Under the pieces are notes generated by a model. The model did not search any database and was not told where the DNA came from. It saw only the letters and a list, made by a program, of their open reading frames with translations. The position numbers and the translations under genes are program-made. Shown here piece by piece: positions 32,366 to 42,498 of a stretch of DNA of 64,000 bases (positions are counted from its first letter, which is position 1; the number at the start of each line of letters is the position of its first letter). Source of the DNA: Acrocarpospora catenulata (GTDB lineage: Bacteria > Actinomycetota > Actinomycetes > Streptosporangiales > Streptosporangiaceae); NCBI RefSeq assembly GCF_018476525.1, contig NZ_JAHCST010000005.1, forward strand, positions 1 through 64,000, written 5' to 3'.

Positions 32366-34204
32366 GTGGCCAGTCCCGTCCTGCCTTCCTCCGGTGTGCT
32401 GTCCCCCCTCGGCCTGGACGCCATACAGCCGACGCCGGGTTTCTGGGGCGATCGGATCGTCCTGAACCGCGAGGTCACGATCGCCCACTGCCAGGAATGG
32501 ATGGAACGAGAGGGCTGGATCGCCAACTTCCGCGGCGAGCGCCCGCGCCGGGGCAGGGAGTTCAGCGACTCGGAGATCTACAAGCTGCTTGAGGGCATGG
32601 CCTGGGCCGACCACCCGGGCCTGCCGGAGCTGGCCGAGACGGTGGCCCGCGCCCAGGAGAGCGACGGCTACCTCAACACCCGGTGGTCGGGGGCCCGCTA
32701 CACCGACTTCGAGTGGGGCCACGAGCTGTACTGCTACGGCCATCTGATCCAGGCGGGCGTGGCCAGGCTCCGTACGCACGGCGAGGACGAGCTGACCCAG
32801 GTCGTCCGCAGGGCGGCCGACCACATCTGCGACCGCTTCATGGCGACCACCGAGACCTGCGGCCACCCCGAGGTGGAGATGGCCCTGGTCGAGCTGTACC
32901 GGGCCACGGGCACCGAGCGGTACCTGGAGATGGCCAGGAGGTTCGTCGAGCGCCGCGGCCTGCCCGCCCTCGGCGACATCGAGTTCGGCCGCGGCTACTT
33001 CCAGGACGACATGCCGGTACGGCAGGCGCGGGTGTTCCGCGGCCACGCGGTCCGCGCGCTCTACCTGGCCTGCGGGGTGGTCGACGTCGCCGTCGAGACC
33101 GGGGACACCGAGCTGCTCAAGCTGGCCGAGGCGCAGTGGGAGCGTACGGTCGCCAGGCGCACCTACCTGACCGGCGGAATGGGCTCGCGCCACTCCGGCG
33201 AGTCCTTCGGCGACGACTACGAGCTGCCGCCGGACCGGGCCTACTCGGAGACCTGCGCCGGGATCGCCTCGTTCATGCTCTCCCACCGGCTGCTGCTGGC
33301 CACCGGGGACGTGCGCTACGCCGATCTGGCCGAGCGCACCCTGTACAACGTGCTGGCCACCGGCCCGGCGCTGGACGGCAGGTCGTTCTTCTACGCCAAC
33401 CCGTTGCAGGTCCGGGTGCCCGCCGAGCCGCTCGACGGGATCAACCTGGCGTCCGAGGGCGGGCTGCGCTCGCCGTGGTTCACCGTGTCGTGCTGCCCGA
33501 GCAACATCGTCCGCACCTTCGCCTCGCTGCCCGCCTACCTGGCCGCCACCGACCCTTCCGGGGTGTGGATCCACCACTACACACCCGCCGAGATCCGGCA
33601 TGACGGGCTCGTGCTGCGCGTGGAGACCGACTATCCGTGGTCGGGGGAGATCACGGTCCGGGTGGCCGAGGGCGGGCCTGGGCGGATCTCCCTCCGAGTC
33701 CCGTCCTGGGCGCAGGGCGCCACGATCTCCCACGGCGGCTCGCGTCGCGCGGTGTCCCCCGGCTACGCGGTGGCCGAGGCCGAGAGCGGGTGGCGGACCG
33801 GTGACGTGATCAGCCTCGACCTGCCGGTCACCTCCAGGTGGACCGTGCCGGACTCCAGGATCGACGCGGTCCGGGGCAGCGTGGCGGTCGAGCGCGGGCC
33901 GCTGGTCTACTGCGCGGAGTCGGTGGCGGACGACCCGCCGCTGGCCGAAGTGCGGGTCCTCCGGAGCGAGCCCGCCGAGCGCGTGGTGGACGGGGTCGTC
34001 GAGCTTGACGTCGAGGCGGCGCTGGCCAGGCCGGAACCGGACGGCTGGCCGTACACGCCGGAGAACCCTCGGGAGGGCGCGGAGCCGGTCACCCTCCGGC
34101 TCGTGCCGTACCACCGTTGGGGCAACCGGGGTCCCGCCACCATGCGGGTCTGGCTGCCTGTCGCGAGTAACCCCTTATCCCCAGGGAGGACGCTGTGCGG
34201 GTAG
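32366..34204 (+). CDS. GH127 beta-L-arabinofuranosidase
   Basis: A 612-residue intracellular glycosidase (no signal peptide) of the HypBA1 type, releasing L-arabinose from beta-arabinofuranosides. Active-site residues align by spacing with HypBA1: Glu279 (GESFG, acid/base), zinc ligands Glu295 and Cys297 (YSETCAG), nucleophile Cys376 and zinc ligand Cys377 (SCCPSN). The GTG at 32366 has AGGAG 6 bases upstream; the longer frame upstream crosses the deleted transporter remnant. C-terminus after WLP carries about 14 extra residues that look unstructured. Likely works on oligosaccharides generated by the secreted enzymes encoded downstream. Confidence 0.92.
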   Translation: MASPVLPSSGVLSPLGLDAIQPTPGFWGDRIVLNREVTIAHCQEWMEREGWIANFRGERPRRGREFSDSEIYKLLEGMAWADHPGLPELAETVARAQESDGYLNTRWSGARYTDFEWGHELYCYGHLIQAGVARLRTHGEDELTQVVRRAADHICDRFMATTETCGHPEVEMALVELYRATGTERYLEMARRFVERRGLPALGDIEFGRGYFQDDMPVRQARVFRGHAVRALYLACGVVDVAVETGDTELLKLAEAQWERTVARRTYLTGGMGSRHSGESFGDDYELPPDRAYSETCAGIASFMLSHRLLLATGDVRYADLAERTLYNVLATGPALDGRSFFYANPLQVRVPAEPLDGINLASEGGLRSPWFTVSCCPSNIVRTFASLPAYLAATDPSGVWIHHYTPAEIRHDGLVLRVETDYPWSGEITVRVAEGGPGRISLRVPSWAQGATISHGGSRRAVSPGYAVAEAESGWRTGDVISLDLPVTSRWTVPDSRIDAVRGSVAVERGPLVYCAESVADDPPLAEVRVLRSEPAERVVDGVVELDVEAALARPEPDGWPYTPENPREGAEPVTLRLVPYHRWGNRGPATMRVWLPVASNPLSPGRTLCG

Positions 34205-34487
34205 CGGGGACCGCGATGCGTGGTCGTGCACCACCAGGTGGACGGACCCGAGCCGTACGACCGGCCGTCGTGCACCTGACCGGGCACACGTATCCAACCG
34301 TCCCGGGGATGCGTGGCCGTGGAGCGTGCCACGAGGCCGGCTGATTCACCCACGACAGCGGCGCCCGCGCCAGGCAGGGACCGCGGCGCCAACAGCCAAG
34401 CAAGCAACCAATCCACCTACCAGCCGCGCGTGGTCGGCATCGAACACGTCCGGCCAACGAAATCCCCCATTGGTACCAGGAGGAGTA
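34205..34487. other. interval GH127 to giant glycosidase
   Basis: No intact gene. An AGGGAGGA site at the GH127 stop leads into a GTG frame of about 50 residues with poor codon bias. In another frame VVVHHQVDGPEPYDRPSCT then stop looks like a protein end. This suggests remnant coding DNA. GCGTGGCC/GTGCCACG near 34312-34333 can form a short hairpin. AGGAGGAG at 34478-34485 is the ribosome binding site of the next gene. Confidence 0.3.
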
Positions 34488-37400
34488 ATGATCACCAGAC
34501 GCTTAGGGAGGGCGCCCACCCGGGCGGCTCTCGCGGCGCTCTTGGCGGGAGGGGTGGTCGCACTACCGCACACCGCTCACGCCGCCGGCCCTGTCCTGCC
34601 CGGCAACGAGTCTGACGTGGGTATCTACACCAACGGCCTGAACCACGTCATGGAGATCGGGGACCCGGTATACGCCAACGCCGGTGACGTCGCCAACCAG
34701 CTCAAGCCCGGCGTGCCGTTCACCGCGTCGAGCATGTACCAGTCGATCTTCGACAAGGACCTGGCCGCCGGCGGCACGGACTACTACCTCGACCGCATGC
34801 TGGGCGTCAGCGGAACACTCGGGTCGGCGGTGCTGATGACCCGAGGCCGCTCCCTGTACATGCGCGGCGCGAGCACCAGCAACTTCACCACCATGGGTTT
34901 CGCCGGCAGCACGTTCGTCGGCGGTCCCAACAACCTCGGCAACCTGTACACCGTCACCGTGCCCGGACAGACCGTCAGCGAGGTGAGCGCGAACCGGTTC
35001 AACGCGCCGAGCCACGCCAAGGGCCGGTTCACGATCGGCACCACCGGCGTCACCGCCGATCTGACGAAGTTCATCACGTACGACAACGTCGCGGTCACCG
35101 CCATCGACTTCACCAACCCGGGGAGCTCGGCGGCCACCTTCACGGTCCGTGCCGCCTCGCCGCTGGCCACCCAGGCCGGCGCGACCACGGCCGAGCTCAC
35201 CGGCACCCGCGTCATCACCAGCGGTTCCAACAACGGCCTGATCGACACCCCGTGGAACACGATCAAGGTTGACCTCACCGGTGCCGGGTTCACCCGCAGC
35301 GGCACCAACCTGGACCGCGAGATCACCGTCCCCGCCGGCGGCACCGTCTCGCTGTCCGTCGTCGGCGCGGTCTCCTCGGCCACCCTGCCGAAGACGGTGG
35401 AGAGCTACAACGAGTACGCCCAGATGACGCCGGCCACGGCGGTGCGCACCGGCATCACCGCGTTCAACCGCCGCTGGGCCCAGGACATCCCCTACATCAA
35501 CGTCCCGGATCCCGCGCTGGAGAAGGCCATCGTCTACCGCTGGTGGGGCGAGCGCTACAACAGCCTCGACGCCAACGCGACCGGCCACGTCTACCAGTAC
35601 CCGACGACGGTCGAGGGGTCCAACCTCTACCAGAACGCCGTGGCGCTGACCCAGCCGATGCACCTGCAGGACACCAAGTGGCAGCGTACGCCGTACCTGC
35701 CGTACGGCCAGATCCTCAACATCGGCGAACTCTCCGGCTCCTCGGCCTTCCTGGACAGCCCCGGTCACACGAGCTGGAACAACCACTACTCGCAGTACAT
35801 CGGCACGGCCGGGCTTGAGGCCTACAACGTGCACGGTGGCGGCAAGGACGTGGCCAAGAAGTTCGCCAAGTTCTTCGAGGGCGACGGCGTCGGCCAGCTC
35901 GAGCACTACGACGGCAACAACGACAAGCTCATCGCCTACGACACCAACTACATGCCGGGCAACGACGCGGACGCCATCTCCTTCGGCTTCCCGAAGTCCA
36001 ACGCCGGCGCGGCGGGCGCGCGGACGATCGAGCGTCCGGAGTCCGCGTACGTGTGGGGCGCGTTCGACGCCGCCCGGCAGCTCTACCAGCTGTCCGGCGC
36101 CGACCAGGCCAAGGTCGACCAGATGGCGACCAGCGCCAACGGCATCAGGGACGCGATCCTGAACCGGCTGTGGAGCACCGACATGCGGATGTTCCTGGCC
36201 GGCACGTCCTACGGGGCCACCAGCGCGGCCAGCTCCAACGGCAAGGCCAACCCGCTGCCCACGGCGGCCCGCACCCTGATCCCGGCCAAGGAGTCGAACC
36301 TCTACGACGTCTACGCTGAGAACCTCATCCCGTACGACCAGTGGCAGAAGTACGTCGACGGCTTCCGCTTCCTGACCTACGGCGACAACTTCCCGATCTT
36401 CCCGTTCTACACCGCCAACCAGTACGACCGGGCGGCCTACGGGATCGGCGGCTCCAACAACTTCTCCAACATCAACTTCACCGTGCAGTACCGCGGCGTG
36501 CGGTCGGCGCTGCGCCACTACGACCCGGAGCAGAAGTACGTCACCCCGGCCTACGCCAAGCGGCTGCTTGACTGGATGGCCTGGAGCGTCTACCCGGGTG
36601 CGGACATGCGGGTTCCGAACCAGGCGGAGTACTACTCCAACTGGAACGCCACCGCCAAGACCTACAACCGCAACAACCCGAACCACGTGATGCTCGGGAA
36701 CATGAACTACATCTTCGTCGAGGACATGGCCGGCATCCAGCCGCGCTCCGACGACAAGATCGAGCTGTGGCCGATCAAGTTCGGCTACCAGCACTTCATG
36801 GTCAACAACCTGCGTTACCACGGCCAGGACGTCACGATCGTCTGGGACCCGGACGGCAGCAAGTACGGCCTGGGCGCGGGCTACAGCCTGTTCATCAACG
36901 GCGACAAGAAGGTCACCACCGACCAGCTCGGCAAGCTCACCTACGACCCGAACACCAACCAGGTCCAGGCCGAGGACGGGCTGACCGTCACCTTCACCGC
37001 GGCTGCCGGGAGCAACTTCCCGACCGCCGTGAACACGCCGATCGACGACAACCGCGTCGTTGAGTACCTCAAGACGGCCGGCATCGACCTCACCGAGAAC
37101 GCGCCGAACCTGGCGTCGGGCGCCACCCTCAGCTCGTCCTACACCCAGCAGGGTGTGCGGCCGACGCCGTGGCGGCAGTTCCACACGCCCGGGTGGAGCA
37201 CCACCTCGATGAACTACACGCCCGGCGCGATCAAGACGACCGAGCAGCCCGTGTCGCTCGCCGCGGTGACCGACGGTGTCACCGCCAACGAGCCGTACTG
37301 GGGCAACTACGGCACCACTGACAAGAACGGCTACGTCGAGCTCGACCTGGGCTCGGCCAAGTCCTTCGACAACGTGAAGGTGTTCTTCGTCAGCGACCGG

Positions 37401-39227
37401 CAGACCGGCGGCTACCGCGAGCCGGCGCGCTGGTGGGTCCAGGTGCCCAACGGCAGCGGCGGCTGGAAGGAGGTGCCGGGCCAGTTCAAGAACCCGGCCG
37501 TCCCGTCGGCGAAGTTCAACGAGGCGCTGTTCAACGGCGTGACGGCGAGCAAGGTGCGCATCGTCTTCACGAACAACCCGACCTTCTACACCGCGATCTC
37601 CGAGATCCAGGTGTTCAGCTCCGGGCGTGACGTGCCAGCGGTCTCCAACCAGGCCCCCACCGTCACCGTGGCGCGCGACGCCTCCGGGGACGGCAACCTG
37701 TCCACCAGGCTGGTCGGCACCGCGACCGACGACGGCATCCCGTACGACAACGAGCTCACCTTCGGCTGGGAGACCGTCTCCGCGCCGCAGGGCGCGGGCG
37801 TCATCTTCGCCGACCCGAAGGCGCTGGCGACCCGGGTGACCGGCACCGTCGCCGGTGACTACGTGTTCCGGTTCTTCGCCGACGACGGCGAGAAGCGGTC
37901 GACGGCGACCGTGGCGGTCACCCTCGCCAAGCGAGCTGTCACCGCGGAGTTCGGCTCCTCGGCGACGATCACCACCAGTGGCACCGCGTCGTGGGAGAAC
38001 CACGCGCGGGTCAACGAGGCGACCAACCCGGCCAGCTCGAACCCGGGCTCCGGAAACGGCTGGGGCAACTGGGGCCAGACCCGCAACGGCACCAGTCCCG
38101 CGACGGAGGCGTGGATCCAGTACCAGTGGGCCTCGCCGGTGCGGCTCACCTCGACCGACATCTACTGGTACGACGACAACGGCGGCACCCGCCGGCCCAA
38201 CGCCACGACCTACGCCATCGAGACCTCCTCGGACGGCACCACCTGGACGCCGGTCACCCTCAACGGTGGATCGAGCTACGCCAACGGTCTGGCCATCAAC
38301 GCCTACAACCACTTCAACTTCGAACCGGTGACGACCAACCGGATGCGCATCCGCATCTGGGGCGTCCAGGGGAGCGGCGCCGGTACCGGCGTGCTCCGCT
38401 GGCGCGCCAACGGCGAGACCGTCGACTCGGTGCGCTCGCCGGTGCTCATCCGGACCGGCGTGGGCCAGGTGCCCACCCTGCCGAGCACGCTCGACGGGAT
38501 CTACGCCGGCGGCGCTCGCGGTGCCATCGGCTTCAACTGGCAGCCGATCACGGCGGACATGGTCGCGGAGGCCAACGTGGACCCGTTCGTGGTCTACGGC
38601 ACGAACGACGCCTACGGCCTGATCGCCGAGGCCCGCGTCTACGTGCGGCCCGAGATGTCGCAGGGCGGCATCTCGATCCAGGGCGCCGAGTCGTTCCAGC
38701 AGAAGGTCGAAGTGGGTGAGCTGCCCTACCTGCCCAACAAGGTGGAGGTCTCCTACAACGACGGATCCAGGGACAACCAGGCCATCGGTGTCAACTGGCA
38801 GTTCAACCCGAGCATCGTCAACACGGAAGGTCGCTACACCGTCATCGGCGACCTGATCCTGCCCGACTACGTCAGCCAGGCCGGCGCCACCCGGACCACG
38901 CTGACCCTCACTGTCGGCAACCCGCCGGAGACCCCGACGTGGGACGTCGACATCCAGGCGCGCACGCAGTGCACCGGCACCAACGTCTACGTCTCGCTCA
39001 ACGTCCGTAACGACGACGACGTGCCGCTCACCATCGAGCTGATCACGCCGTACGGGTCGAAGACGGTGTCCGGTGTGGCTCCCGGGAAGTTCGCCTACCA
39101 GGCGTTCAACACCCGCGCCAAGACGGTGCAGGCCGGAACCACCACGGTGAAGGCCACCGGAACCTTCAACGGCCAGCCGGTAACCACGCAGACGGACGCG
39201 TCGTTCGGCGCGCTCAGCTGCGGCTAG
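34488..39227 (+). CDS. giant secreted MGH1-like glycoside hydrolase with F5/8-type and Ig-like domains
   Basis: A 1,579-residue exported enzyme. Signal peptide about 1-31 (LAALLAGGVVALPHTAHAA). A beta-sandwich domain spans about 35-310 and an (alpha/alpha)6 toroid about 330-800 of the MGH1/GH63-like clan (YRWWGERYNSL, QDTKWQRTPY, YVWGAFDAARQLY). Two discoidin/F5-8 type C carbohydrate-binding domains (about 870-1010 and 1110-1260) follow, with Ig-like modules between and after. The final module, about 95 residues, is shared with the next protein. Substrate unknown; the locus argues for an arabinose-containing plant polysaccharide. AGGAGGAG precedes the ATG. This is one of the longest genes for this architecture. 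Confidence 0.82.
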   Translation: MITRRLGRAPTRAALAALLAGGVVALPHTAHAAGPVLPGNESDVGIYTNGLNHVMEIGDPVYANAGDVANQLKPGVPFTASSMYQSIFDKDLAAGGTDYYLDRMLGVSGTLGSAVLMTRGRSLYMRGASTSNFTTMGFAGSTFVGGPNNLGNLYTVTVPGQTVSEVSANRFNAPSHAKGRFTIGTTGVTADLTKFITYDNVAVTAIDFTNPGSSAATFTVRAASPLATQAGATTAELTGTRVITSGSNNGLIDTPWNTIKVDLTGAGFTRSGTNLDREITVPAGGTVSLSVVGAVSSATLPKTVESYNEYAQMTPATAVRTGITAFNRRWAQDIPYINVPDPALEKAIVYRWWGERYNSLDANATGHVYQYPTTVEGSNLYQNAVALTQPMHLQDTKWQRTPYLPYGQILNIGELSGSSAFLDSPGHTSWNNHYSQYIGTAGLEAYNVHGGGKDVAKKFAKFFEGDGVGQLEHYDGNNDKLIAYDTNYMPGNDADAISFGFPKSNAGAAGARTIERPESAYVWGAFDAARQLYQLSGADQAKVDQMATSANGIRDAILNRLWSTDMRMFLAGTSYGATSAASSNGKANPLPTAARTLIPAKESNLYDVYAENLIPYDQWQKYVDGFRFLTYGDNFPIFPFYTANQYDRAAYGIGGSNNFSNINFTVQYRGVRSALRHYDPEQKYVTPAYAKRLLDWMAWSVYPGADMRVPNQAEYYSNWNATAKTYNRNNPNHVMLGNMNYIFVEDMAGIQPRSDDKIELWPIKFGYQHFMVNNLRYHGQDVTIVWDPDGSKYGLGAGYSLFINGDKKVTTDQLGKLTYDPNTNQVQAEDGLTVTFTAAAGSNFPTAVNTPIDDNRVVEYLKTAGIDLTENAPNLASGATLSSSYTQQGVRPTPWRQFHTPGWSTTSMNYTPGAIKTTEQPVSLAAVTDGVTANEPYWGNYGTTDKNGYVELDLGSAKSFDNVKVFFVSDRQTGGYREPARWWVQVPNGSGGWKEVPGQFKNPAVPSAKFNEALFNGVTASKVRIVFTNNPTFYTAISEIQVFSSGRDVPAVSNQAPTVTVARDASGDGNLSTRLVGTATDDGIPYDNELTFGWETVSAPQGAGVIFADPKALATRVTGTVAGDYVFRFFADDGEKRSTATVAVTLAKRAVTAEFGSSATITTSGTASWENHARVNEATNPASSNPGSGNGWGNWGQTRNGTSPATEAWIQYQWASPVRLTSTDIYWYDDNGGTRRPNATTYAIETSSDGTTWTPVTLNGGSSYANGLAINAYNHFNFEPVTTNRMRIRIWGVQGSGAGTGVLRWRANGETVDSVRSPVLIRTGVGQVPTLPSTLDGIYAGGARGAIGFNWQPITADMVAEANVDPFVVYGTNDAYGLIAEARVYVRPEMSQGGISIQGAESFQQKVEVGELPYLPNKVEVSYNDGSRDNQAIGVNWQFNPSIVNTEGRYTVIGDLILPDYVSQAGATRTTLTLTVGNPPETPTWDVDIQARTQCTGTNVYVSLNVRNDDDVPLTIELITPYGSKTVSGVAPGKFAYQAFNTRAKTVQAGTTTVKATGTFNGQPVTTQTDASFGALSCG

Positions 39228-39235
39228 CACCTCAG

Positions 39236-39264
39236 GGTGGCGGCGCCCGACCGGCGCCGCCACC
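39236..39264 (+). terminator. strong GC hairpin between two hydrolase genes
   Basis: Perfect 12-bp stem GGTGGCGGCGCC / GGCGCCGCCACC with loop CGACC, 9 bases after the stop. There is no U-run, so it may be a partial terminator or an mRNA 3'-end stabiliser that sets the ratio of the two products. Confidence 0.7.
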
Positions 39265-39292
39265 TTCCCCTGACAGTGAGGAAAGCACCACC

Positions 39293-42200
39293 GTGAACAT
39301 CGCCATGGGGCGCCACCGCCCCGTCACCCCCACGCGCTCGCGCCGGTTACGCAGGACCGCCGCGGCGGCGGTCGCCAGTCTCCTCGCCGGCGGCCTGGTC
39401 GCGCTCCCCACGCCGGCCTACGCCGCCGACCCCAACATCTTCACCAACACCCGTAACCCCATCCTCGGCGACGGCAGCTACTACTCGGCCGACCCGGCCC
39501 CGGTCGTCGTACCGGCCGGCGCTCCCGGCAACGAGAGCGGCAAGGACGAGCTCTACCTCTACACCGGCCACGACCAGGCCGGACCGTCCCAGAACGACTT
39601 CATCATGAACGAGTGGGGCGCGTTCCGGACCACGGACGTCGAAGCCGGCCAGTGGGCCCACTACCCGTCGCTGACGCGCCCGGAGCAGGTCTTCTCCTGG
39701 GCGACGGCGGGCCGCGCGTACGCGGGCCAGATGATCCAGGGCGTGGACGGCCGCTACTACTGGTACCTCCCGGTCAGCGAGCGCAACAGCCCGGCGTCCG
39801 ACAAGTTCGCCATCGGACTGGCCGTCGCGACCTCGCCGACCGGTCCGTGGACCGACTACGTGGGCGGGCCGCTGATCTCCCAGCGCGTGCCCACGACGAA
39901 CACCATCCAGAACATCGACCCGACCATCCTCATCGACGGCCAGGCCCCCAACCAGCGGGTGTTCGTCTGGTGGGGCACCTTCGGCAACCTGCGGATGCTC
40001 GAGTACCAGCAGGACATGAAGACCCCGATCGGCACCCAGCGTTCCATCACCGGCCTGACCGGTTTCTTCGAGGCGCCCTGGGTCTTCAAGCGCGGCAGCA
40101 CCTACTACATGGCGTACGCCGGGAACAACGCGGGCCCGACCTCAGCGTGCACCCCGGCGAACTACCACGCCTGCATCGCCTACGCGACGGCCTCCTCGCC
40201 GGAAGGGCCGTGGACCTACCGGGGCACCATGCTCCGGCCGGTCTCCTCGACGACCAGCCACCCGGGCATCGTGGAGTTCAACGGCAAGTGGTACCTCGCC
40301 TACCACACCGCCGACGCCGTGGGCGGCGGTCACTTCCGCCGTTCGGTGGCGATCGACCGGGTCGAGTGGGACGACACGCAGACCCCGCCGCGGATGAAGC
40401 TCGTCACGCCGACGCCCGTCAAGGGACGCGACCTGACGCCCCGGGCGAACATCGCGCAGGAGGCGAAGGTCACCGTCTCCAACGAGCCCGTGCCCACCCA
40501 GTACTGGGTGAAGGCGCTCAACGACGAGATCGTCCGGTCCAACCCGCTGCCGCCCGACATGTGGGGGACCTGGACCGGCAACAACCCGGCCCAGCAGTGG
40601 GTGCAGTACACCTGGGACCAGCCGATGCGGATCTCCGGTTCGCAGATCGACTTCTGGAACGACCAGGCGCAGGGCACCGGCATCGGCGTGGCCGCACCCG
40701 CCCGCTGGCGCATCCAGTACTGGAACCTCGGCACCGGCCAGTGGGCCGACGTGCCGAACCCGACCGGCTACCCGACCAGCACGTCGGGCTTCCAGAACAC
40801 CAACTTCGACCCGGTCACCACCACCCAGGTCCGCGCGATATTCGACGCGTCCACCAACGGCAGCACCTACTCGGCGGTGGCGGTCGAGGAGTGGAAGATC
40901 CTCGCCGCGCAGCCGCAGTCCGTCACGCCGGCGGCGATCACGGTCGAAGTGGGCGAGCAGGAACTGCCCGGCACCGTCCCCGTGTCGTTCGGCGGCGAGA
41001 CCCTGCAGATCCCGGTCTACTGGGACCCGCTGACCGGGGAGCAGGTCGCGCAGCCCGGCACGTTCACCCTCCAGGGCACCGTGCTCGGGTACGCCGCCGG
41101 TCGCGTCTCCACGCAGGTCACCGTCATCTCGCCGGACGACACCGCGGGCGACGTGACACCGCCGATGTTAACGCTCACCCCCAGCGGCAGCGCGGGCAGC
41201 GCCGGCTGGTTCCGGTCGGCCGTACGGGTGCGCATCGCCGGCGTCGACGACCGCGGCGGCCGGATGACCATCGAGTCGCGGGTCGACAACGGCCAGCCGA
41301 CCGCCACCGCCAACGTCCGGCAGGTCGACGTCAACGTCTCCGGGGACGGCCAGCACACCGTCACCGCGACCGCGACCGACCGCGCGGGCAACACCTCGGC
41401 GCCCGCCGACCTCGCCGTACGCATCGACGCCACGGCACCGGTCAGCACCGGCACCCTGAACAGCACCACCCGGCAGGTCACGGTGACCGCGACCGACGCG
41501 ACCTCCGGGGTCGCCGGTATCGAGTACGCCATCGACACGGGTGCCTGGACCGCCTACACCGGCGCCATCGCGGCGCCCGACTCCAACCGGCACACCGTGT
41601 CCTTCCGGGCGCTCGACCAGGCGGGGAACCTGGAGACCGCCAAGACGGTCACCATCCCGGCCGACCTGTCCGGGCCGCTCACCGGCAACATCGGGCCCAT
41701 CGCGACCCCGACCGCCTCGTACACGGCGAGCTGGAACAGCATCACCGCCCTCAACGACAACGCCGACCCGGCGAGCCCGGCCCAGGCGCAGATCTGGGGC
41801 ACCTGGTCCGGCAGCCGCCCGGCGACCCAGTGGGTCCAGTACGACTGGTCGCGCCCCGTGCGGATCACCGGGACCGAGCTGAAGTTCTGGCGGGACTCCA
41901 ACCGCGGCACCGGCGACGGCGTCGCCGAGCCCGACGGCTGGGTGCTGCAGTACTGGGACGAGGCCGCCGCGGCCTGGCGCGACGTGCCCGGCGCGTCCGC
42001 CTACGGCACCAGCACGACCGCGTTCAACAACGTCACCTTCACCCCGGTCACCACCCCCCGGGTGCGGGCCACGATCCGGGCCAACGGCAACGGCACCACC
42101 TACTCCGCGGTCGCGATCACGGAATGGCGGGTCTTCGCCGACGACCCGGGCACCAAGCCGGCCGTGGTGCCCGTCACGGTCACCGACCAGCCGCGGTGCA

Positions 42201-42454
42201 TCGGCGGCAAGGTCTTCCTCGCCGTACAGGCGCGGAACGACCACGGGTCGGCGGTGAACATCTCCCTGGAGACCCCGTACGGCGAGCGGTCCTTCGCCGA
42301 CGTCGCGCCGGGTGCCAACGCCTACCAGTCGTTCGCCACCCGGGCGGCCGCAGTCACGGCGGGCTCGGTGACCGTCCGCGCCACCGGGACTGTGGACGGC
42401 AAGCAGGTGACCACCGCCTACACCGCGGAACACCCCGCCGTCACCTGCTCCTGA
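39293..42454 (+). CDS. secreted GH43-type glycosidase with two F5/8-type domains
   Basis: A 1,053-residue exported five-bladed beta-propeller enzyme. A signal peptide (RRTAAAAVASLLAGG, cleavage near AYAAD) is followed by the GH43 domain with its acidic triad: Asp67 (SADPAP), Asp209 (NIDPTI) and Glu260 (FFEAPW). GH43 members cleave arabinan, arabinoxylan or xylan. After about residue 380 come a discoidin-like domain, an Ig-like module, a chitobiase-C-like segment, a second discoidin domain (about 800-950) and the shared C-terminal module. GTG at 39293 has GAGGAAAG upstream; ATG five residues later is possible. Confidence 0.9.
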   Translation: MNIAMGRHRPVTPTRSRRLRRTAAAAVASLLAGGLVALPTPAYAADPNIFTNTRNPILGDGSYYSADPAPVVVPAGAPGNESGKDELYLYTGHDQAGPSQNDFIMNEWGAFRTTDVEAGQWAHYPSLTRPEQVFSWATAGRAYAGQMIQGVDGRYYWYLPVSERNSPASDKFAIGLAVATSPTGPWTDYVGGPLISQRVPTTNTIQNIDPTILIDGQAPNQRVFVWWGTFGNLRMLEYQQDMKTPIGTQRSITGLTGFFEAPWVFKRGSTYYMAYAGNNAGPTSACTPANYHACIAYATASSPEGPWTYRGTMLRPVSSTTSHPGIVEFNGKWYLAYHTADAVGGGHFRRSVAIDRVEWDDTQTPPRMKLVTPTPVKGRDLTPRANIAQEAKVTVSNEPVPTQYWVKALNDEIVRSNPLPPDMWGTWTGNNPAQQWVQYTWDQPMRISGSQIDFWNDQAQGTGIGVAAPARWRIQYWNLGTGQWADVPNPTGYPTSTSGFQNTNFDPVTTTQVRAIFDASTNGSTYSAVAVEEWKILAAQPQSVTPAAITVEVGEQELPGTVPVSFGGETLQIPVYWDPLTGEQVAQPGTFTLQGTVLGYAAGRVSTQVTVISPDDTAGDVTPPMLTLTPSGSAGSAGWFRSAVRVRIAGVDDRGGRMTIESRVDNGQPTATANVRQVDVNVSGDGQHTVTATATDRAGNTSAPADLAVRIDATAPVSTGTLNSTTRQVTVTATDATSGVAGIEYAIDTGAWTAYTGAIAAPDSNRHTVSFRALDQAGNLETAKTVTIPADLSGPLTGNIGPIATPTASYTASWNSITALNDNADPASPAQAQIWGTWSGSRPATQWVQYDWSRPVRITGTELKFWRDSNRGTGDGVAEPDGWVLQYWDEAAAAWRDVPGASAYGTSTTAFNNVTFTPVTTPRVRATIRANGNGTTYSAVAITEWRVFADDPGTKPAVVPVTVTDQPRCIGGKVFLAVQARNDHGSAVNISLETPYGERSFADVAPGANAYQSFATRAAAVTAGSVTVRATGTVDGKQVTTAYTAEHPAVTCS

Positions 42455-42498
42455 TTCCCTCCTTCCCCATCAACCCCAACCCGACAAGGGAGCATCGC

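Noticed and set aside
34563-39263. Open frame of over 1,500 codons on the minus strand opposite the giant hydrolase gene
   Set aside because: It is the antisense shadow of a GC-rich gene: Val/Gly/Arg/His-rich, no domain, no ribosome binding site. The plus-strand protein has a signal peptide and clear domains.
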